Positions 11,384 to 22,959 of a stretch of 64,000 nt of DNA are shown piece after piece. The stretch lies in contig NC_081405.1 in assembly GCF_030272615.1 (NCBI RefSeq), positions 474,702,008 through 474,766,007 on the forward strand. Direction: 5' to 3'. The first letter of the stretch is position 1. Each line of letters starts with the position of its first letter. The DNA comes from Cryptomeria japonica. Taxonomy: Eukaryota > Streptophyta > Pinopsida > Cupressales > Cupressaceae. The notes below the pieces were generated by a model, which saw nothing but the letters and a program-made list of their open reading frames with translations, was not told the DNA's origin and ran no database searches. Made by a program: the position numbers and the translations under genes.

Positions 11384-12553
11384 TTATTGAAATGATAAGA
11401 ATTTGCTTTTATAACCAGTCATATGATGTGACCATCCACTATCTATAATCCATTCATCCTTTTCTTCAATTTTTGTGGCCAGTGCTTGCTCTATCGATTT
11501 GATAATAGGTGTCGGTTGATCTTCCTTTATTGCAACAAAAGCCCATCCGCTATCTACTGAATCTTCATCTGAATCATCTGTAACACCTTCATCTGCATAG
11601 TAACATGACTTATCTCTATTTTTCTTGAATCTATATCTCTGATATTCAGGGTTAGGCTTATATGATCTTTTTTCTTCCTCCCTTAACCTTGCATGTCTAT
11701 CAGGACATCTAGATGCTATATGACCAACTTTATTGTAGTTAAAACATTTGAAAGGTGCTTTACCTTCATACTTACTCCCTGCTGGACGTTTAGGCATCTT
11801 CCTTGCAAATAGTGCTTCAAGTTCTTCATTTTCTCTCCTCATATCTTCAAGTTCTTTTGCATAAAGTGCTTTCCAATCAGTTTTGTCAGATGATGATGAT
11901 GATGATGCTTTGAAAGCTAAATTAGTCTTTACAGCAGCAACAAGACCAAACTCTTCAAGTTCAAATGCAGAAAGTTTTCCAACCAAAGTATCTCTAGAAA
12001 CTAAAGTATTAGGCATTGTTCTCATTTCATTAATAGCAATCACTTTCATTTTGTAAGCCGGTGGCAATGCTCTTAAAAATTTAGACACAATTTCATCTTC
12101 ACTTAAGGATCCTCCACAACAGTGTATTCCTAAAACAATTTCATTAACTCTTTCCATAAATGCAGAAATTCTTTCATCTTCTTCCATTTTCAAGTTTTCA
12201 TACCTAACCCGGTAACATTCCAGTTTTGCAATTTTGACAGTGGTATCTTCTTCATTCAATGTTTCTAGTTTATCCCAAATATATTTAGTAGTAGACTGGT
12301 TTGATAATCCCATGATTTGCTTATCTAATAATGTGCTCAGAAGTGCTTCTCTTGCTTTGCAATCATTGTCCATGTCCTTAGCCAATGTTGGTGGATGAGG
12401 TTGATTCAGAATAGGAGCAACATAGCCATTCTTTGTAACATCCCATATATCTCTTCCAATGCAGTTCAAATGTGTTTGCATTCTGATCTTCCATATGCCA
12501 TAGTTAGTTCCATCAAGCTTCAGACTATCCTTCCTAAAAATATTTGTTGCCAT
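11384..12553 (-). pseudogene. Copia gag-protease, element C (389 codons open)
   Basis: Longest open stretch of this element. The start at 12553 gives MATNIFRKDSLKLDGTNYGI, a classical copia gag opening 43 bases inside the primer-binding site. Gag helices are followed by a zinc knuckle read as CFNYNKVGHIASRC (second Cys is Tyr), then an acidic stretch ADEGVTDDSDEDS, then the protease site IIDSGWSHHMTG. The catalytic Asp-Ser-Gly is present but the usual following Cys is Trp. A TAA ends the frame at FQ*. The same frame reopens in the integrase part. The two zinc/active-site changes suggest a decayed protein despite the long frame. Confidence 0.9.
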
Positions 12554-12595
12554 AGGATCTCCTCAAGCTGTTAAGCTTCTGCAAAAAGAGGACTT

Positions 12596-12607
12596 GCTCT
12601 AATACCA
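12596..12607 (-). other. Primer-binding site of element C
   Basis: gctctaatacca is the complement of TGGTATTAGAGC, one mismatch from the initiator-Met tRNA complement, two bases from the LTR end. Confidence 0.85.
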
Positions 12608-12609
12608 AT

Positions 12610-13695
12610 TGTTAGGTCCCGGGAAGGAAAACTGAGAGGGGGGGTGAATCAGTTGTGAAACAATTTATAATAATTCATAATCCAAATGCATGTTATTCTA
12701 ATTTAACCTTAATGTCGGTAAACCAAACTTAAGTGTTGGTAAAATAGATTAACAATTATAGCAGTACTAGTTTAACTTAATGCATAAAACAGAAAGAGAA
12801 ACAACATCCACAACACATAACACATAGATTTTGATGTGGAAACTTGGTAAGGGAAAAACCATGGTGGGAAACCTTACCCACAATCAGATGATACTACTGT
12901 AGATAGTATATGTATACAAATGGGGTCTGCACATGCAGAAAGGCCAACTGCCTAGAGCTCACTGCTCAATCACAAAATAGGAGTCACAATGACTACACAA
13001 TTGGATGGTTAAATCCAATGATTATGTACTGCTCAAAATAGCATATGTAATGCTGGATTAAGTACCGGTTAAGCTCTAAACATGAGTGTCAAAACACATT
13101 CATAACCTTCCTTCAACCTTCAAATAATGTCTGCATGATTCTCATAAGGATTTTCTTATTTTCGCTTTTCAATACACACTCATACCATATCCATATCCCA
13201 ATCTTCAATAAGATCTTACAATCATTTATAGAAAACCTAAGACCTAATGTATAGGTCGGCTCACTAAAGATATTTCAATTAAATCAATTACAAATAAGTC
13301 TTGATGTGATACAACATGTCAACTCAATACATTTACCACAATATCCAATCAATAAATAGTCTCCATAGCATGCCATGTTGATCTGGAATAGATAACATGT
13401 ACCGGTCCATAACCTAGACCTATCTGTTGGTAACGACAAGTCTGTCAACCCGATTAGACCAATAAGAAAAACACCAAGTCCAAGCTTCCAATCCATGTCT
13501 TCGATATAAACAAATAATCTCCAAGTTATAATCGCTGTCGGTGAGCCATATAACCTGCTGGTGAACATATACCAGTGACTATGCATAAGCCACTAACCAT
13601 ACCAGTGAATGTAATGTAAACCTCCAAGAAGACAAGTGTTGACATCAATGACAAAACCAATGTAACACATGGTGAAATCATCCATAATACCAACA
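12610..13695 (-). repeat. Complete 5' LTR of element C (1,086 bp)
   Basis: Begins tgttaggtcccgggaagg and ends taataccaaca on the plus strand, with GAGAG following. It contains the shared G tract/gtgaatca near its edge (12638-12651) and the gggaaaaaccatggtgggaa core (12851-12870). Confidence 0.92.
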
Positions 13696-13790
13696 GAGAG
13701 CTTTGCGACCGCCATCGATAGGGACATCGAGAGGAGGGAGGGATCTACGTGTAACTGATGGAGAGATCACCATATAGCATTATGACTTAT
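13696..13790 (+). pseudogene. Continuation of the PMD pseudogene after element C
   Basis: After the GAGAG duplication the plus strand continues in a charged reading (LCDRHR, GHREEGG) that would follow the 7867 end of the coiled-coil remnant. This shows that C split a pre-existing sequence. It fades after about 13790. Confidence 0.4.
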
Positions 13791-14960
13791 GACATTTTGA
13801 TCACCCTTAGAGGATTATATCTCATTGTATTACTATTGAACATATCATTTTTTGATATATATGAGGTGACACATGATTTTGGTGGTGATTAATTTATTGT
13901 TGTACTTATGATGGACATTTATTATGGACTGTTATAGATTTGATGATGGATTTATGATGATGCATGCTTATATTGATGTGATGGTTATGGTTATTATGAT
14001 ATTGTTGACATGTTTGTGATGTAGGATGGATGTATTTATGTTGTTTATGATGTATGCATTGCTATTATGAGATGCATGTGATATGATTCGATGTATGAGA
14101 TATATGCATATGTTTATGATCTATGTGATGTGTGTGCTATGATGATATGGATATGTATAATGATGTCTAACCTATTATATATACAAGTTGGACTATGGAT
14201 GCATGCCTATATTATGTATTGATTATTTAGAAGATATGCATGATGAATGGTTTATGATATGTTATGTAGAAAGTAATGCAAAAAAGTTTATGATATGGAA
14301 TTATTTATATGTATGATTGTGGTGATGGTTATAATGTGATTGGAATGGTTAGAATATAATGTTATTTAATAAGATGGAATCAATGATTATGACTTGATAT
14401 AATAAGATGTGAAATGAAATGGTTATGACAATGAGATGATAATGATGCATAATGAAATGACATGGACCTTAATGAGATTTAATGATATGAGAAATGAACC
14501 CTAAAAAGAAATGATATACAAGAAAAAGAACCCTATAGATAATTAATATATTCAAGTGAAAACGATGTCTAAAATGAACACACAAATGATTATGAGATGC
14601 AATTCAAATTAAAATGAAATGAAATGATAATGCACATGATCATGAAATGACATGAGGCCTATAAAGATAAAATAAATGAATCCTATAATGATAATGAAAA
14701 TGAACCTTGGAATAAATGCAAATGATTAAATGTGAAAATGGTTAAGTACAAATGAAGTCATTATGTTAATGGAAGTGGATAAATTTTTGTGATGTACCAA
14801 CCATAACACAATGAAATATATAGGATAGAAGAAGAAGAAAAGAGGGAGGTTGAATAAATTGGAGTCTCTAGGGGAAATGGATGATAAGTGAGGTGAATGA
14901 ATGGATGGGATTTTGTTGTGTAAAATGTGGAGATCAAACCTAGTTTTGATATCGCCACAA
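13791..14960. repeat. ATG/TGAT-rich low-complexity tract, C-poor on the plus strand
   Basis: More than 1 kb built from irregular ATG, TGAT and ATGAT words, with few cytosines on the plus strand. No protein resemblance. It lies between the PMD gene and the 3' end of gypsy B integrase, and probably belongs to B's 3' untranslated region. Confidence 0.55.
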
Positions 14961-15979
14961 ATTATCTAAACCGCTAACTATAGAAGTCAGGATGTTGTGA
15001 ATATCTGAGGCATGGACTAGATCCTAAAAAAAAAGGTTATCTCTATACACATAGGCCCATAGACACTGATCAAGGTGTATGTGTGAGATTGGTGGATCAT
15101 ATAAGAGAAACCTTCAAACACACCATACCAAAAAAACATGCCCTACTATACACCAATCTAAGATATATCAAGATATAGAATGATTGAAATTGCCTTGAAT
15201 AGGTATAGGCATAGAGCACAAGTTGAAAAACAAAGCAAAAAGACCGATCATGCAAATGACATACACATGGCCAATTGACATCTCTTGCCAAGAGTAGGAC
15301 ATGGATCTAGATGGACTGTCAGACATGGGAAGGATGCATTCTGATGGGAAAAGATAATGGATGTGACTGAAAAGGTGGAAAAAAGACCAGATGGATTTGT
15401 AGGATATGCAAACATGTATATTTGTCTCTTAGATTTGAGTAGCATAGTATGTATAGATTTTTTTATTAATGCACATGTAAAGAAATCTCAAATTGATGAG
15501 AAAAGCTCAGATTACTAGGGGAAAGCTCAGTATCATAGGGTAAAAGCTCAATGTGATGGGATGATCCTTATTCATGGTTGGGAACATAGCTCATCATCTT
15601 AATGGGAGGGAGGTGAGTTAAGATCAATGAAGAGGTGAAGTGGGGCGAAGAGTTCCTGCATAGGTTGGAAAGGGGGATAATAGGTTCAAAATGAGTGATT
15701 GGAGAATTGGTGGTTGACATTACTAAAGAAAGGTGGATGGAGGAGATGGTTACAGCGGGACGAGTGTCCAAAGAGACAATGGATCTAACTTATCTACCTT
15801 GATGCCTGCAAATAGGTTTTTACCAAGGTACTTTCCCATAGTGCCACAAAGTGGTTTTCACTCATGGATAAAATGATTTTTTCTTTACTTTTTGTATTTT
15901 TTCAATTGTTTTGTATTTTTATGCTTTTTATTTTATTTTTTGAGTTTTTTTATTATTGAGATTTGGGACTCTCTAAAGA
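14961..15979. other. Non-coding 3' region of gypsy B
   Basis: No supportable gene. aaagctca is repeated at about 15503, 15526 and 15545. A T-rich tract (15877-15955) lies just downstream of the integrase stop in element polarity, and gypsy G has the same arrangement at 37920-38070. Confidence 0.5.
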
Positions 15980-16925
15980 TTAGGCATAAAAATTCTTTAG
16001 GTGCATGATATTCATAGGCTCATTCAAGGGGTCTCCTTCAGGTGTAGCCAACTGATAGGCTCTGGAACCGTACTTTGTAGTGATAACATAGGGTCCTAGC
16101 CAATTAGGCTCGAACTTGCCTTTCTTTTCGCTATCCTAAAGATTCCTCTTATTTTCCATAAGTAAAAGGTTACCAATGTCAAATTTCTAGTTCTTGACTT
16201 TCTTGTTGTAACTAAGTCAGAGGTGATTTTGATAAACTTGAAGATGATTCAAGGCCTTAAGACATCGCTCATCTAAAAATTCAAGCTCTTGTAATCTTGC
16301 CACTTGGTATTCTTCACTAGGAATAATATTTTGTAGGGACACCTGAAGTGAGGGGATATCAATCTCAAGAGGAAGGTCAACTTAAGGACTGAAGACCAAA
16401 TAATATGAGGTGGCTCCTGTGGGGGTGTGGATACTAGTGCGGTAGGCCCAAAGGGCAGGATGGAGTTGCAAGTGCCAATCATGGCCAACTTCATTGATTA
16501 TCCTTTTGGAATCTTTATGAGTTTTGTTTAAAGCCTCATCTTGACCATTACCTCGTGGGTAGTATGGAGTGGATAAGTGATGTTGGATTGCAAATTAATA
16601 GCATATTTCTTTGACATCCTGAATCTTGAAAGGTCTACCATTGTCGGTAATAATAGCCTTAGGGATTCCATATCGATAGATTAGGTAGTTCAGGATAAAT
16701 TTAGCAATTTGTTTGCCAATGGTAAAAGTTTGTGGTATTGCTTCTACCCACTTGGTGAATTATTTTATGGCAGTAATTATGAATTTGTGGCTTTTGGATG
16801 AGGTGGGGTGGATTTTTCCAATGAGATTGAGCCCCCACCATGAGAAGGTCTAGGGTGTAAGGAATGAGTATAGATCATGAGAGGATGCATGAATCTTATC
16901 ACCATGTTTTTGATACAATGATATG
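15980..16925 (-). pseudogene. Gypsy integrase remnant, element B
   Basis: Read across frames on the minus strand, the order is the end of the zinc region (KIHASSHDLYSF), core start WWGLNLIGKIHPTSSKSHKF (first Asp lost, Asn seen), AIITDNGRPF (second Asp), TPYYPRGNGQDEAL (Glu region), LQLHPALWAYRTS and FEPNWLGPYVIT, ending HLKNFYA and TAA at 15982-15980. The last part is the C-terminal DNA-binding region of Ty3/gypsy integrases. It closely parallels element G at 38074-39000, so B and G belong to related families. The 5' side stops abruptly at 16925, where plus-strand RNase H begins. Confidence 0.78.
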
Positions 16926-17480
16926 CATCCATGTCTATGGAGACTCCCATCTTGTCATCAAGAAAGTTAATGATGAGTACCAAAAAAAGGATGACAAGTT
17001 GCTCCCTTATAGCCACATGGTGGAGGAATTTAAGCAACATTTCACGTCCATTTAGTTTAAGCGAATTCCTCAGACCAACAACAAAGCTATGGATGACATG
17101 GCTACTATCGATTCCCTCTTGTAGATATCAACAAATAGTCAAAAGTGTGAATTCCTAGTTGAGCATCTTCTACTCCCAACATACGATGTCCCTAAGTCTG
17201 ACATGGTGTTGTGTCCTTTTTGGTTGCAATAATATAATTCCCCCTCACCTTACTAAGACCCAACAATATAATTTCATTTGCCAATCATCGAATTACACTA
17301 TCCTTGGAGACACTCTATTCCAAATGCACTTTGATGGAACCCTCCCAAGGTGTTTAGACAAAGAGGAGGCTGAATGACCATTACGCAAGGTACAAAAAGG
17401 TATTAATGGGGCACACTCAAGAAACCTCACTCTATCTAGGAAGTTGCTATGCATGGCATACTATTGGCCTGTTAGTCTCA
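16926..17480 (+). pseudogene. Gypsy RNase H and integrase zinc-region remnant, plus strand
   Basis: Starts in the last third of RNase H: YGDSHLVIKKVNDEYQKKDD (catalytic Asp in GDSHL), LLPYSHMVEEFKQHF, then RIPQTNNKAMDDMATIDSLL (Asp region), followed by the spacer and the start of the integrase zinc region (about 17370-17480). Several stops and frame changes are present. It is homologous to G's RNase H (IPRNDNKVADAMATLASLLQ) and lies head to head with B's integrase, so the junction is an inversion or two truncated copies. Confidence 0.75.
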
Positions 17481-18415
17481 AATTCTGATTCCCTCCTATC
17501 CCCTATGAGAAAATAAATAAATTTGTCTGTAAATGAAGAGATCAAGGAAAAAAGAACCTTAGAGTAACATATGACAAGGTTTCAAGAACCTTCTACACTC
17601 TGAACTTATCCAAAGTTCAGGCGGGTATACCTCTTGTGAATAATTTCACACTTTTACACAAGATCCATAGTAAACCAGTGGATTTTATCACCTCAACATA
17701 ATCTGAAATAATAAAAGAAAACCTATGCTCATTTTTAGTATTAATCCTCAAGAGATGTAGAAAGAAAACTATAACTGATACCAGTGCCTTATCCAGGCTA
17801 CAGAGTCATCTAAATCAAGCAAGGATTTCATAGTTAAAAATCCCCATACATCTCATCACTTCATCTTCTACTAACCCCATACATGCCTAACATATATACG
17901 AGTTATTTCTTGTTAAACTAAATGGTGTTTATCATATTCAAAGCTTCAAACAAATTAACCTATTGACAGAGATATTTCATGTGTATTTAATTCCCCTCCT
18001 GAAGAGAAAAGCTAAGAAACATATCCATAAAGATTGCATTACAATCCATTTTTAGTTGAATAACCCTAGATTACTCAAATGAAACCAGTAAATTATTGAA
18101 AGCACACCAGAAGACAACACAGGTTTAGGCTCAAAAGTTTCTGATCTGTATATTGATATTAATTTTTGAAAAAATCTTACATAACTCAAAGTATTATCTG
18201 TTGTAATAACTAGAAAAAAACCCAGATATATTTCTGTAGAGTTTCTTTACAAAATTCTTGTGATCCCCTTCTTTACTAGTCCTGGTATCCATTTATAATA
18301 TTATGGATGCATACAAGCTTCAAACCTTTTCCAAAAATTTTGTTACAACGATCTTCTTATTTCAACAAGAAGTTACAAGTCCTTTTCATTTTCTAACGAC
18401 CCCTTTTGCACTTTG
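17481..18415. other. Unassigned AT-rich interval
   Basis: No frame or terminal repeat that I can support. It lies directly downstream of unknown frame D in D's orientation and may be D's 3' untranslated region. Confidence 0.4.
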
Positions 18416-20608
18416 TCACTCCGTAGCTTCTTCTTGAACCTCTGCATTCAACACCGCATACTTTCTTGTCCACTCTTGATACATGTCATCAGTAGGCCAT
18501 GAGAAGTTAATAACCTTCCCTTTTATCTTGGCCAATTTCTTCCAAGAGTTTCTCATTTTATTGACTTCTAAGTTTAGAAAGCCATAGTGTGACTTTATTT
18601 TTTCTATTTCCTCAATTGTTCTGACAAATAGGGAAGCATCATCTATGTTAATGAATCCCTTTACCCTTAATGATAGGTTGGCTCCTAATTCATTAAGCCA
18701 TACTTGTTTGTCCTTCAATTGAGTTGGACTGGCAAAACCCTAGGGAAATAATTCAAATTTATACTCAGTGTATTCTTTTTTATACAAATTGATCTTCCTT
18801 TCTACATTATCTCTTCCTTCTGTTAGTTTTGTCAGATCCTTTGTCATGTCACAAGTGGATTTGATAATGGGGTCAGCCCCTGCCTCATCATAGGATACAC
18901 ATATAAGTCCTAGGCCCACCTCCCTAGGCATCCACTTGTCCAAAATGGGCATTAGAATAGCCCTGTCTCCATTGAGGTCATTCCACATATCCAAAAATTT
19001 ATTCATGTTGTTATACACTAATGAGGATCCTATAGTGTCAGCAAAACTCAAAATTGTGGCCCTCACTCTCTCTTCATACTTATTTGCAAATAGGGGTTGA
19101 GCCCGTTTTAGCTTTTCCAACTCCTGTTGAGTGATCTCAGCTGATTGGGAACCAGAAGGTGCAGGAGAAGGTGGGAATTCAATGATAGGGCTAGTAGGTG
19201 GAGGCTGTGCAGGAGAAGAAGCAATCATTAAGGTTGAGGACTCACCTTGATGGTATTGTCCTGCCAATTGGCCTTTCAATTTAGCAATAATGCTATCTTG
19301 ACTTACTATCTCTTCTTTGGCATCATTGTAAGCTTTCAAGACTATCTCTAACTTAGCTTGGAGATCTGCCCTTTCCTTTGCTTCTTTCTCTACCACTACA
19401 ACACTAAATTTGGTAGTTTCCAAGACTGTGCTAGTAGCCTCCACCACTCCAGTATTTTGTACCCTCTTTACTATCATACCTCCAAGGTAATTGGACTTTG
19501 GGGTATCCTTTCTCCTTTTATTTTCATCTCTTTTCAGAGACCACATGACCAGGGCAACATTATCCTTGCTAAAGGTTACTCCTTCCATAGGCTTGGTCTC
19601 TTTTTTGACTTCCTCTAAAACCAAGGCATCTGCTATATCCCATTCAGGGAGGATGAGAACACCAGCCTTTGCTACCATTTCCCTTCCTTGCTCAGGAGTG
19701 ATGCTCTTAAATTCAGTGACCATTTCTTGTTTTATTTCTTCCTCCACCATAGCTACATCCTTGTGGGGCTGCTCATTCTTCCTCTTCTCACATCTAGCAT
19801 TGAACTTATCAATATTCTACTTCCACACAAATTACATGAAAGCTCCTGAGGTAACAATTTTGCTATTAGCCAAGAATTCCTCACTCGCCTGTTTAATAGC
19901 AGGATCTAGTTCCTGGCCTTTGAACTCATTGGTGGTTATGTTCATCTCAGCATCTTCTCCAAAAATCTAGTAGAGTGACCAATATAATCCTTTGGCTCTA
20001 AGAGTGAACAAATTTAGAGAGAAAGGCTCCATGGTATTAGGTCCTACAATAGTCAATCCTCCTATTTTGACAAAAAATTCTCTAAGAGGCCCATTTCTAA
20101 GATGATTCCTCTGTGCACTATAGACTTGAGCAAATGATTCAAAATTAATGGGCTCCAAATAATTGGACACCTCACTGAGTCCAAATGCATTTCTGAATTC
20201 ATCATCATTGACTTCAATGAGGGTTTTTCCATTTACATCCCTAACACTTTTGGTGAGAGGGTCATAATTGTGTGCAATCTGAGTTAGGAGATCCACATCC
20301 ATGAAAACTCCAGGGACCACCAATTTACCTACATCCAACTCCCAAATACTGCTCATTGGGGTAGGGGAGTGTCTCATACCAAAACCAACCTTGAATAGAC
20401 CTAAACCAGACAACCCTATATGTGGATCTCTCAGCCAATTGCCCTTGTCATATAATCCTTCTCTTATTTTCAAACGAGGAGCCTTGGGCACTAATTCCTT
20501 AACTTTAGCTGCTACATTTGTGGACATAGATATTTGTTCCAGGAAGTCATCATAAATTGCCCTCTCCTAGTAATTAACTTTCCTTGTGAAATCCCTTCTA
20601 GGTGCCAT
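18416..20608 (-). pseudogene. Unrecognised 731-codon reading frame D
   Basis: One minus-strand frame from ATG at 20608 to a terminal stop at 18416, exactly 731 codons, with about five internal stops and no frameshift. At least two internal stops are TAG where Gln would fit (LY*IFGEDAEM, WK*NIDKF). Visible parts are a basic start MAPRRDFTRK; a compact region through about residue 210 (GKLVVPGVFMDVDLL, VNDDEFRNAFGLSEV); a Lys/Glu-rich middle; a coiled-coil-like stretch (ERADLQAKLEIVLKAYNDAK); a Pro/Ser linker near residues 460-490; and a charged C-terminus. I see no enzyme motif or zinc knuckle and do not recognise the family. Its repeat-rich setting suggests an extra ORF of a retroelement. A decayed host gene cannot be excluded. 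Confidence 0.5.
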
Positions 20609-20899
20609 CTCAATGATATGCAAGTATTTCAAGTACTAATCAAAGGAATTCTTTAACAGAAAAAAATCATAGTTCATCAATTTTTCAAGTAACTAGTAAG
20701 CAAAACACAAGAAAACCTATTTTTGGCCTGAAGAACTCTGCTCTGCACCAACTTTTCTGCAACAAATATTTGAAATATGACAATCAGGCTCTTAACTGCG
20801 ACATTAACACCGCATGCTTCAGCCATTACCTCAGAATTGAATTCACAAATGGATTCAAAATTTTGGCTCCAATGGATCATAAAATGTCTGAGTGTTTCT

Positions 20900-21850
20900 A
20901 TCACTTTGTTGTTTCACCATTTCGTGAAGCCTAAAATCCGTGCATCTTCATTGAGCAAAAACACATCGACCGTTAGATCAAGCGGAACTTGCATGACCTT
21001 TACTTTGTTGACCATTCTTCATTTGGAGACGGGCTCAGATCTCTCATTATTTCGCGAAAGCTAAACATCATGCACATTCATCCAGCGAAACCGCACGAGC
21101 CGTCCGATCAAAAAGAACTTGATCAGTCTTTATCCTATCCAATGACTGGCAGTTTACCCCACTAATCACACACCAAGCATTTAAGGCTAGTGGTTTTTGC
21201 TGTTTCGTGAATAGTAGTTACCCTGCATCTTTAGCCTGCGAAATAATGCCCACCGTCGGATCCTCCTTGAGATACCCACCTTTTAACAAACCTAACCCGA
21301 CAAAAGTGGGCCCTTTGACTCAACACTATCCAACCTGGCAATCGATTGGTAAAGGAAACCGATGTGTCAATCACTTATTTGTTGAAAAACTTCCACAGGA
21401 TCCACTTCAGGACTGCCACATGCATTTGACAAGCCACCTTTTTGTCAATAGTCTGATACATCTGTTCTACCATGACATTGACCAAGTGGCTGCCATGTCA
21501 CTTCGCTATTTCGTGAAGGTTAACTCTTGGTCACCTTAGGGCTATGAAATAGCACCGACCGTGTGATCAAAAGGAACGTGATTGACCTTTACCTTCAATC
21601 CTTACTACCTTGTGGATCAAGTTTCTTTTTCACCATTTCATGAAGCCTAAAATCTGTGCACCTTTATCTTGCGAAATAGCATGAGCCGTCCAATCAAAAG
21701 GAACCTGATTGATCTTTACCTTAGTTAAAACCTAGATGCCGGACCCACTTCTGCCTTTCGCCATTTCGCGAATGGTAACTCATGGGTGTCTTTGAACTGC
21801 AAATTCATGTGCGTTGTTAGATTAAAAAGAACCTACGCGATGGTTAGGAA
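20900..21850. repeat. Six degenerate repeats of about 100-150 bp upstream of frame D
   Basis: A composite unit recurs near 20906, 21041, 21197, 21501, 21626 and 21757. It consists of a (c)atttcgtgaa box, about 40 bases later a box near gcgaaatagc, then accgtccgatcaaaaggaac and gatctttacctt. The boxes hold order and spacing while the DNA between them has diverged. The array lies 5' of frame D and could be a leader or LTR enhancer array. Confidence 0.7.
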
Positions 21851-22159
21851 GCTCGATTAAAATTTAAGAACTTTAGGAAAGGCTTAGAGAAAATAAAGCG
21901 TTGCTACCTAGGGAGAAATAAGAAGGGGGGGACACTTTTCACGATAGACCGACCCTTTTTTTTTTTAAGTGATAAAAGTAATGTGGAAATAGAATGATAA
22001 GGGTTTTTCTCAAAAATTGGAAGGGTTAGAACTCAAACCTTAAACCCTCTTCTGACCTAAGACAGTCAGAGGCAACAAGGCCATACCAGACTCAAATTTT
22101 TAGCAGATTTTTAACCAATTATGGAACAAGAATATCCTTTTTTTGAATAGTGATAACAT
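21851..22159. other. Unassigned interval with a purine tract and a T run
   Basis: Contains aagaagggggggacac (21930-21945) and a 12-base T run (21956-21967). No coding or terminal-repeat evidence was seen. Confidence 0.3.
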
Positions 22160-22375
22160 GGCCTACCATGGTTCTTTGTTGAAGGGTTGTTGGATGTAGT
22201 GTATCTAGAGGACGTTAGGGATTTTATCCATGCACCCTTAATGGAGGTTAGTCATGTGAAGTTTAATGATTTCTAGAAGTAGTTGGTTCAAGATGACTTG
22301 GTGACATTCAAACAACAATATAAGCACATTTTGGAGATGGATCTAAACATATGGAATGAATTCCCTAATTTTTTT
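22160..22375 (+). pseudogene. Short unrecognised coding fragment
   Basis: One plus-strand frame reads GLPWFFVEGLLDVVYLEDV, continues through RDFIHAPLMEVSHVKFNDF, then two stops, then LVQDDLVTFKQQYKHILEMD. The composition looks protein-like, but I do not recognise it. It ends where a copia LTR fragment begins. Confidence 0.35.
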
Positions 22376-22855
22376 TGAACACTTGGTAGGATTAAGAGGG
22401 GGGGTGAATAAGTCTAGAACTTCAAAAACAATTATTAATGAATAATATTAACTTAGAAATAACACATTAATAATTAGTACAAACATTAACCATAAACACA
22501 AGAACACCATATTTATGTAGAAAACTCAAATAGGAATAAACCATAATGAGAATCTAACTCACAATATGAATAACAATGTTTTCAACATTTTAGGCTTGTA
22601 ACCAAGGAGAGCCAACACCTGAAGGAGCTGCAGAAGTAAGGGGTTCAACCTTAGGCATGATATAAAGAGGACTTTCATAGCTAAAGATTACTTATTCATT
22701 ACAAGATACAAACTATTACCAAAGGACTCATTGCCAATCAATAGCAAATGAAATAGCTGGAGGTGTCATCCCAATCGAAATCAATCATGTCCCAATTTAA
22801 GGACCAATATTCAAATCTAATCTGATCTAATAACTTCAAGACAATCCAAAATTGC
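22376..22855 (-). repeat. Copia LTR fragment
   Basis: Starts tgaacacttggtaggattaa followed by gagggggggtgaataagtc, the rim seen at the edge of every copia LTR here, and has a degraded core (aaaactcaaataggaataaaccataatgagaa, about 22521-22553). No distal end or partner LTR is found. It runs into gypsy gag sequence. Confidence 0.6.
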
Positions 22856-22959
22856 TAAGTCCTTGTCCTCACTTTGATTTAGCATCACCCCCTCTATTTA
22901 TTAATCAAGTCTTTTCATCTAATTTCAATCATCATCCCGTTCTCGTCATCTTGAAGTTC

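Larger units (their letters stand above)
7868..13695 (-). mobile_element. Copia retrotransposon C, inserted in the PMD gene (TSD GAGAG)
   Basis: Both ends show tgttaggtcccggg-type termini (7868 and 12610) and the right end is ataccaaca at 13695. GAGAG lies on both sides (7863-7867 and 13696-13700). Minus-strand order is LTR, primer-binding site, gag, protease, integrase, reverse transcriptase, RNase H. The left (3') LTR breaks off near 8815 and joins directly to RNase H sequence, so the end of RNase H, the polypurine tract and the first part of that LTR are deleted. Frameshifts and stops leave it unable to act on its own. Confidence 0.92.

Noticed and set aside
14040-14120. Microsatellite in the ATG-rich tract
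   Set aside because: Words recur irregularly with no fixed period, so low complexity is the better description.
18416-20608. Frame D as an intact host gene
   Set aside because: In-frame stops, no introns or promoter visible, and a retroelement-rich setting. It is kept as an unknown pseudogene.
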